A program made the translations under genes and the position numbers. 64,000 bases of DNA, from positions 65,253,501-65,317,500 of the forward strand of contig BSBM01000361.1 in assembly GCA_027924585.1 (NCBI GenBank), read 5' to 3'. This DNA is from Larix kaempferi (Eukaryota; Streptophyta; Pinopsida; Pinales; Pinaceae). Positions 56,160 to 64,000 of this stretch are shown here, piece after piece. The stretch's first letter is position 1. Every line of letters starts with the position of its first letter. Under the pieces are notes generated by a model, which saw nothing but the letters and a program-made list of their open reading frames with translations, was not told the DNA's origin and ran no database searches.

Positions 56160-56968
56160 CAGATGACACCAAAAAATTACCATTTATATGTGCACGGATT
56201 ATTGCTCCTGCCTACAAGCAGCAGAAACAGCAGACTGGAGGCATTCAGTATTTTTCATTTGATGACTACATGGTATTTGCCATAAAGATGCGAAATAGCT
56301 CCTTTTCAGAAACATGGGATATATATACAATAGGTTAATTTATGGCTTTCCTAAGATATATTGACCCTAGATATTAGAAGAAATGGAAGAAGCTAAACCA
56401 GCACTCATAGTCTATGCACTGAAACTATAATGACTTGCTGCAAGGTATCATGTTCCATAGTTGTAATATTTTAAGGGAACTGGAAAATTTCCACTCTTCC
56501 AATTGTAAAGTTCCCACTGCTTGATGTTTTCATAAAGTTCTTAAAATGTGAGGAGACAAAAAGGCTCCCAAGCTTTTAAAAAATAACAGAGTTCAGGAGA
56601 GATGAAAATCAAAAGATTAAGCTATATCTTCCAATTCTCTGTCATGATCCAAAGCTTGAGTTATATACCCATGCAAATTTACAATCATATGAATTTCATT
56701 TCATTCAGCTCTTGAATTTGTCTGTACAGACATCACAATATAAATGTCATACGAATAATGCTATAAGCCGCTCCTATAGACCTTGTAGATTTTCCCTCAG
56801 TTGCTTATCCTGATCTCAACTTGATGGCAGTAGATGATCATTGACTGGGGAAAGATAATAGAGCGGATATAAATATCTAATTGGATTAAAGACTATAGAG
56901 GTTTTCAGGAACAACATTAAAAATATGGAGACGAGAATCATTAACAAGTTTCTTGTGCTTTAATGCAT
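56160..56968. other. DCL 3' flank / presumptive 3' UTR
   Basis: Directly downstream of the DCL stop. No ORF of note and no obvious AATAAA; the polyadenylation site cannot be set from sequence alone. Confidence 0.45.
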
Positions 56969-57541
56969 GGTTACCAAATTTGGCCGAATCAAGCGAATCA
57001 ATACGGAAATTCGGTTTGCTTGGCAAATTATTCAGTTTGATTCGGTTCGCTTGCCCTATAAAATTTGTTCAATCTCGAAACTCGGCTTCAGTAAAAAATG
57101 AAAGAACATTTCCGCTGTAGTACGACTACTATTCCTCTGATCTGGTCACCAGCACAGGGAGCAGCGCATTAACCTCATCATTATACATCGCCGGCGAGCT
57201 CTCAGCGAATTAGACATGGCTGGCAAGCGAAATTGGGGAAGGAAGGAATTCCCAGATGCAATTTATTATTAGTTGAATAAAGAAAAGCAGCTCAGTCAGT
57301 GGGTGTTGGTATTGTGCAGAAGAAGGGGTCAGTGAAACGCCTATCATATTCATATTACCACAGGCTATCATTTCAATATCTGCTTATTTTACCCTGAGCA
57401 GGCCTCCAATCAGAAGTATACTTCAGCATTTCGAGATTTTATTGAATTGAAATTTTTTCATCCTAACTATCTGCGACTCGCACCGAATTCGAATCTGTAA
57501 TCGAAATCGAACTTGATTGTGGGGACTCTACATTGGTAACC
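56969..57541. mobile_element. candidate 573-bp TIR element
   Basis: Bounded by GGTTACCAA (56969-56977) and TTGGTAACC (57533-57541), exact inverted repeats, and enriched inside for TTCGG/CGAATTCG words at both ends. Flanking AATGCAT and AATGTAG are only partly alike, so a target duplication is not proven. Confidence 0.45.
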
Positions 57542-57614
57542 AATGTAGACAACATTTGTATTCTACATGATATCTAGATGGCTTTGAAAATGCCAAGACA
57601 ATATTGGAACACCA

Positions 57615-57740
57615 GCAATTAACTGTTATTTGTTTGCATAATTTATTAGTTAATTTGTCAGAATTCATAATGATAATGCAATTAACGGTTATTTGGTTGC
57701 ATAATTTAAGAGTTAATTTGGCTGAGTTTAATAATGAGGT
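57615..57740. repeat. 63-bp tandem duplication
   Basis: Units at 57615-57677 and 57678-57740 share GCAATTAAC, GTTATTTG and GTTAATTTG blocks. It is followed by an AT-rich, loosely repeated TTTATTT(A/T) stretch to about 57990. Confidence 0.8.
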
Positions 57741-57990
57741 AATAATGTTTCCTCTCAGCCAACTTTATTTATCCTTAAAAGATTAAGGTAACTGAAAGAA
57801 ACATTTAAATATAAATATATTTTATTTATTTTATCTGTTAAATTAATTTTTTTCGGATCATAAATATTTTATATAAATTTATTTTATTTTTGTTGATTTA
57901 TGGTAATTAATTTTTTAATTTTTCTGATTATAAATATTTTATTTAAATCTATTTTATTTATTTTGTATCATCAATTTTATTATTTTCATT

Positions 57991-59290
57991 ATCTATTTTT
58001 TAATAGATGATTATTGAGACATTCAAATTAATACATTGCTTCTATACCCATACTATTGGATTAGTGTTGCTATTTGCCCTTGTTTGCTTAATGAGGGTTA
58101 GAATAGAGCAACATTTACCACCCTAAGACATCATTAATACAACCAATCCATTCAATCTCCACAAAAATCAAGACATCAACCATGCAACCCATTTTTTAAG
58201 AATATGTGTTAACACCCAAATTACCCCCAAGGTTGTGAGAGAAGGCAATTCGGGGTAACCACTAACCAATCTTTAGCTTGTGCTACTGGCCCAACACAAA
58301 TAGAGAGGGCTCTTTTTATAAGCTCGTGAAAAACTGGAATAATCAAAAGTGTCAACAATGAAAACACACACCAGTATTCATCATTCAAGATATTCAATTA
58401 CAACATGCAGAAGATCAAATTTCTGTTGGAAAACAAAATGATTTAAACGTTGTTTGGCTGAAACATATGAATCTCTATTTGGGCAATGGAGTCACATTTA
58501 AACAAACTCTGAAAATTTATTCACAAATGCTTCTCAAGTGCATTAACACAGGGGTGAGGTAGTAAACAACTCGTAGTCAAAGTGATTTTAATTGGTGAAA
58601 CAGGAGAGAGAAACAATCCATTGATATAAGGCCTACAATGATGAATCCTATATCAACTTTAGCAGAGAAGTAATGGTGAAATACTTGGAAAAAGATAAGC
58701 AGAGCATATTTTCTATGAATTCCACTTAACTATCACACTGCACCAAGTACGAAGAAATGTTACAGACTGAAATTAACAATGAGAGATACACAATTCACAT
58801 GGAAAAAGAAAGAATAGACTACAAGACCAGTTACACAAGAATCCCTGAAAACATCAGCTCAGCTCTGCAATTTTTATTCAACAGCTCAAAATGTCTTACA
58901 GACTGATTCTCAAAATTCCAAAAGTTCTTCAAATAATATTTTCAACCCTTTATCATTCCATTACATTGCATATATAGATGTTGGGAGTCCTTTGCTCGAC
59001 TCATCTAAACCAAAAACAGTTATATCGGAGTGACACCTCATTCAGGTTTATTTGCCACTACCACTACAAAACAGAAACAGGTAGAACCGGCCTAACTGTT
59101 TTCTTACATCCATCGGTATTATTACTAAGTAATATTTACTTCAAGTAAAAAAGTAAAGATAGTAAAGTAATAGTCCCAGCTGCCTATTTATATAGCCGCC
59201 TCAAAAATATTACAAATTTCTCAAAAATGGGAAAGTTTTTTAGAAGTCTCTAATTCCAAATAAGTACCAACAACTATAAAAAGTCAAATA
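57991..59290. other. stretch without recognisable genes, possible LTR sequence
   Basis: TGTTAACACCC at about 58206 and TACCAACA near 59265 could be LTR-type ends, and a minus-strand ATATAAATAGG box lies near 59190, but no matching second LTR was found. Confidence 0.3.
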
Positions 59291-62256
59291 TCACTGTGGA
59301 GGATGTAGATCGTATAGCGCTCTGCTATATTTTTCTACATTGGTCCATTGGTCTGCAGGTGGGAGATTGTAGTCCACCATCTCCTTTACCATAACTCGTA
59401 TCTCGATGTGCTCTGTGTAGAAAAATGGAGGAAGCCCTTCACCAATGGCAATCAACCTGTTCAAGATTTCAAAGTCCTCTTCGACCTTCTCCATCAAAGT
59501 TCTGCCTATAAGCAGCTGGTTTAGACGTTTGAACTTTGTATGATCCATCCTTATCTCCCAAAGTAGGTTTTTATAAGCATTTTGGGAGATCAGTTCCTGG
59601 TCACCATTCCAGAACGAAGGTAACCCCAATTCGACCAGCTTATCAAACAATCTTTTGAACTACGCCACTTGCCCCTTCATTTCTTCGACTTTAGCTTCCA
59701 CACTCTCAATCTGCGCATATTTCCGCAGGACCCTTCGTGCTGTTGCAAGTGTTGTGATCCGGTTTCCAATATTCAGTTTCATCCTTTCCTCTTTTGATAG
59801 ATCATTTAGGAAAGTGATAGCACTTAGTGTCGTTTCCTTAGGTCTTCGAATTAGGGTCTCCCTTGCAACTCCACAACCTGTGAGAGCATCACTAATAGGT
59901 CTTCTCTTTTATTCTTATAAACTCTAAGTAGGGTCTAAAGTTCTCAGCTTCTTTAATGATCCGGTCCCACACCAAATGTTTGCACTGTTGTAATGCTTCC
60001 TGCCCAGTAACCTGATGAGTGAGCTTTTTATTGATGTCAATTAATTCTTTGTGCTTCTATTGGAAGACCTTTGCTTCTTCTTCCCTTTTATTACTCTCTT
60101 CTTCTTCCCTTTTATTACTCTCTAATGTGAGACATAGCCTGCACAAAACTGTCAGTACTACTGCTATCCCCATTTTGGTTCATATTGGTAGGACGCATGT
60201 CCAATTTGGCCAAGTTACTTTTTAAGTCATCAAGTTGTTTTTGTAAGCTTATTCTCTCTTTTCTCCAACTATCTTCCTTTCCTGCAAATTTTAGCAACTC
60301 TGCTTTACACTCATTTAATTCTTTAGACTAGGCTTCTTTTTGTATTTCAAAGTCTGTTTCTTCGGGAGCTTCGATTAGCCAGATATTAGGGACTTTCTCC
60401 TTTTTCTGTAGTTTAATAATCAACTTATCTTTCTCATTCAATAGCTTGCTCAAGGTTTTGCCTCCACCGTCACTTATAACTATGTCAGATTGTATCTCTT
60501 GACCTGCTGTTGAAGAGCTTGGTTTTCACTTTTCTCTTGCTTCAATTGGTTTTCTAACTTTATTACGGTAACCTACAAATTGTCACCTCTCAATGTTGCT
60601 TTCACTAAATCATCATATATAAGATCACCAATGTACTTGTGGAACTGGATTTTATCCGGCACTGGTATCTTTTGCCAATTGAGCTTCGTTTCGGTCACTT
60701 TCTCCTCTGTCAATACTGCCAGGCTTAAAGTGTTATCCTTCATATCTCTGTTGGTCATCAGGGAAGTCTTGGTATTAGGAAAACCTCTGGCTATAGGCAT
60801 CAAATCAAACAGCCTCTGGGCTAAGGCCTGTTTGTTTTGATCGTATTGTTTATAGAGGTCGGCCTTGGACCGAAATTTATTGCCAATATCACCCTCCTTA
60901 ACATCTTGAAACTTATATTCTATAATCTGTATTTCAGGAGCCGAAGACTCCTCATTAGTTGCCTCTCCACTATCCACTGGAGAAGTCAATTCTTCTTGAG
61001 CCGCTGCAACAACCAACTCCTCTTTAGTGGGAGAAGCAATTGACTCAACTTGAGGAGCTGCAACAATTAACTCATATTGTGTTTCCAATTTAGGCCGCTT
61101 GTCTCCATTACCTTCTTCAATATCCATATCTCTGACTTCTTCTAAGTCTCTTTTCCGGCCCACCTCTACGGTGTCCAACACCTGATCTAAATTCATTATT
61201 AAATCGGACAGCATTAGATCTTCTTCTTGTGACTCTATAGCTCCCTCCGCCTCGGGTTCCCAGTGCAACAAATTTCGCCCCTTTAGTACCCCTTTTGGCT
61301 CTTTATGTTCAAAAGCGCTTAAATTACAATATTTCCTTCTCTTGGAAATATTGTGCAAGGGGTCGTATTCGATGGCCACATCGTTCTTGAACCCTAGCGG
61401 CTTCAATAATTCTTTTACATCTGACAAAGCTTCTTTATTCTTCACAACAAAAGGACCTACCTTCCAAGGGTATTTCACATCCGTGCTTTTCTTATTTTTT
61501 AGGAACTGCACTTCTTCCAAGGCCAATTTCTGTCTGATAAACTCAAGAGCGAAGATTCGCAGTGTCAGGAAAGCGGGAAAAACATAGGGCTCCTGTACAA
61601 AGCCGTATAGGCGAATGACTGTTGTATCCTTTAATAGAAACCAGTCACCGACAGTCGGTTCGTCCCTCAACTGCATCATTGTTTTCATCTCAGGAAATAC
61701 CCTAGGCAATTCTTCCCCAAATATGACTTTGTAAACAAGTGGCAAGACAGTTAAAATAGTTAAAGATATTGTCTATCAAAGCATCTGCTTCAAGCAGTGA
61801 GGAAAAATGTGTGCTTTCAGCACTGCTATACAGAATCATCTTCATCAACTATGTCTGATATCTAAAAAACCTAGCACTTGAGAACTTGCTCAACTGTACA
61901 TGTATTCTATCAGCCAAAAATTCATCAAACCTCAGGGATGGGATGAGCCCATTCTCAGACCTTGCCAAAATAATGCTAATTATGAATAGTAGACTCAACT
62001 GAACCTCGGTTACCCACATATCCGTGTCTAATCCTAAAAACTGAGCCACCAAAGATAAAACCAACTGGGAATTGTCATAAAAAAGGATGGCATTCAAGGG
62101 GTATGGATTTTCTGCAATCTTCGAGCCGGGTTTCAGGCATGTGGCTAAAAAAGCTTGACAGCATTCGGGGCTAATTTGGCGAAACAGGGCAACCACAGAC
62201 TCTTCAGGAAAACCCTCCAAGTCTTGGTACTGTGACTCGGGAATTGTTGGAGCCAA
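59291..62256 (-). pseudogene. degenerate gene for an unrecognised coiled-coil protein
   Basis: Minus strand. Coding blocks at 62256-61849 (starts MAPTIPESQYQDLEGFPEE), 61745-60573 (390 residues), about 60540-60115 and 59650-59291 (ends YDLHPPQ) appear to be one protein of roughly 950-1000 residues. Breaks: a TAG at 61849-61851, after which the frame stays readable (MKMILYSSAESTHFSS), a frameshift near 61745, a TAG at 60573-60575 followed directly by VTVIKLENQLKQEKSENQAL, and several more stops. The N-terminal third is hydrophobic/helical, the middle acidic with a KRPK basic patch, the C-terminal half coiled-coil with a duplicated EESNKREEE. I do not recognise the family; an LTR-element-borne ORF is possible. 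Confidence 0.6.
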
Positions 62257-64000
62257 GGCCGCAGCTATGGTAAAAGCTGCGAATTTTGAGGAAAAAGCAC
62301 AAGTATGGAAGAGAAAGTGCTAAGTTTTGAATAAGCGCCAATTTTGGGACAGAAGAAGACGGTGCGCAGTACGGTGCCAGATGGATAATCTTAGCGTAGA
62401 TTACGGACCGGAAATCGTGGAGCTCGCACGCACGTCAGAAGAGAATGAAGGTAGCCGAGTGGAAAGCCCAGCTACCACAATCAATGAAGCAATGGAGTAG
62501 AGGGCTCAGCTACCCTCATTTAAGGCTAAGTACAGAATTTATGGTTGCTCGGATCAAGGAAGAGCAACGGACCAAAGCATTGAAGGCGAAGGACAAGGCA
62601 CCCATACCCGTAAGCTGCGCCGGAATTCATGGAGCCTATAGGAAGCGGCGACATGACTGCAAGCGGCGCCTATAGTACACCTAGCCATGTGCGTGGTTAG
62701 GGTTTTTGGGGATTACTGCTGGGAAAGGCCCACAGTTTTGTAAAGGTGCGACCGCCATGGCCACCTATATATATGTATAATTGTGAAGGGTAGATGTTAG
62801 TTGGTTAGACAGTTAGCTAGCTAGTCTGTGAGTTGGTTGATTAGTGAGTCAATTAGCTAAGCCTCTGAGTGAGCTAGCTAAGATAATTGATGCTAGATGT
62901 AAGAAGGATTGATCGAGTTGATCATCCTCTGTTACGATCTTGTCGATTGTTTTCTACCGTGTTGCTAGAAAACAGGAGTTAGAGCTGGTTAGCAGTGAAG
63001 CTAATCCTTGAGTTGCAGACAGTCCGAGGCGACGTCTGAACTATTGTAATCTCTGGAGAGGAAGAGACTAGATCGAGAGAAGGGCTCCCAGCTGTGTGCG
63101 TGGAGTTTCCTGGAAAGATCTAAGGCTGCAGCTGTGTGTTCAGCATATTGTATAAGTCTATCATTTTCTGGGTAATATAAGATACTCCCGTGGACGTGGT
63201 TTTCCTCGTGGAGGTGGACTTCATATTTCTCGTTGTTGCAATGTTGTGAATGAAATGATTACCTGTTTTGAGTTTACTAACGAGCAAATACAGATATTGC
63301 ATTACCTTTATGAATGTGTTGAGTAAATCAGTGAAGCTTCCTTGGGAACTATAATCGTTAAGGGTCGAAGGAATCGGTAAGACGATGTCGCCGTTGCGAT
63401 AGGAGAACCTGTTGCTGCGACGAGCATGCAAGTGAAACTACGCGTAGAATATCCGCGCAGAGGATAATTGGTCCTAGCGCAGGAGTGGAAGTACCGCGCA
63501 GTTCAGCTGCCGAGCAGGAGCTTGAGAGTTGTTGCGCTCGTAAGTCTGAAGAGAGAACAGTCTCCGCGTCGCCTAGGTTAAGGAAACCTGATTCCTTAGC
63601 CTCCCCATAGCCACTTCGGGTGAGACCTCGAGCTGCCACGCAGCTCGTTGCCGAGAGGGCCAGTGCGCCAGGGGGTTTTGTTGCTGCGCTTCATTAAAAC
63701 CCGGGTCTGTCCAAAAAGCAGCCAACAGGAATGAAAAAAGAATTCCTAACAACTGACGCAACTACATTACAGACGACTCTAGACTTTTGGGAATCCATAA
63801 TTATTCTCTGGGGTTCTGAGTAATTCGAGGAACACCATGATACAAATTCAGGGAAAGGTGGTATCTGGTTAAGGCAAAAGGAAACAAATGACGACCTGAA
63901 AACCCTGTGTATATCTAGACCTTGGTCATGCAAGGCCCCCAATCTCATATTGATTTCTGGGATAGGGAGCCGAATGTACATATCAAATACGTCGACGTCT
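62257..64000. other. terminal stretch without recognisable genes
   Basis: A TATATATATG box lies near 62768 on the plus strand, followed by AGTTGGTTAG/TTAGCTAGCTAG-rich sequence. Open frames at 63358-63639 and 63694-63981 on the minus strand have no domain I recognise. GC content rises near 63400-63700. Confidence 0.4.

Noticed and set aside
63358-63981. Overlapping minus-strand open frames as host genes
   Set aside because: They overlap each other in different frames, lack recognisable domains, and sit in a locally GC-rich stretch that favours chance ORFs.

Overview
This window is a stretch of a large plant nuclear genome, most likely a gymnosperm and probably a conifer. That is inferred from two giant introns packed with nested, decayed LTR retrotransposons around an otherwise clean plant Dicer-like gene; no marker in the window fixes the species.

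The one convincing host gene is the 3' half of a Dicer-like (DCL) gene on the + strand. Five exons can be chained with canonical GT-AG junctions and matching phases: 232-513, 18006-18347, 55041-55452, 55631-55748 and 56018-56159. Together they encode the RNase IIIb catalytic core, a first dsRNA-binding domain, a Ser/Thr/Asn-rich linker and a second dsRNA-binding domain, ending in a TAG stop. The sequence is of DCL4/DCL2 type, with DCL4-like favoured by the second dsRBD. The first two introns are about 17.5 kb and 36.7 kb; the last two are 178 and 269 bp. The 5' half of the gene (helicase, DUF283, PAZ, RNase IIIa) lies upstream of the window.

Intron 1 (514-18005) holds, in order: a minus-strand Copia pol remnant with its 3' LTR, whose U3 carries six copies of a 27-bp inverted-repeat motif; a palindromic tandem repeat; a gag-containing minus-strand Copia with intact PBS and 5' LTR, interrupted by a 1.24-kb GACACG-rich insertion flanked by a 9-bp target duplication; the 3' end of a plus-strand Copia with PPT and LTR; a short element with two LTRs and no recognisable pol; and a Gypsy integrase fragment.

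Intron 2 (18348-55040) holds an internally deleted plus-strand Copia. It also holds a tandem segmental duplication, X1 = 28099-42562 and X2 = 42563-51328, joined at a 6-bp microhomology. Each copy carries a hAT-type (DUF659) transposase pseudogene plus a Copia pol remnant. After the duplication the two copies took different insertions, most readable by comparing the filled site in one copy with the empty site in the other: a 551-bp solo LTR, a 3.0-kb LTR-like element, a 5.4-kb gag-less Copia with both LTRs and a 1.77-kb TGTAATG-type solo LTR in X1, and a 4.8-kb LTR-like element in X2 that itself contains a 493-bp long-hairpin Tourist-like MITE.

Downstream of the DCL gene (56160-64000) are a candidate short TIR element, AT-rich tandem repeats, and a roughly 3-kb minus-strand pseudogenised coding region (59291-62256) for a coiled-coil protein I do not recognise. 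No tRNA, rRNA or CRISPR was seen.
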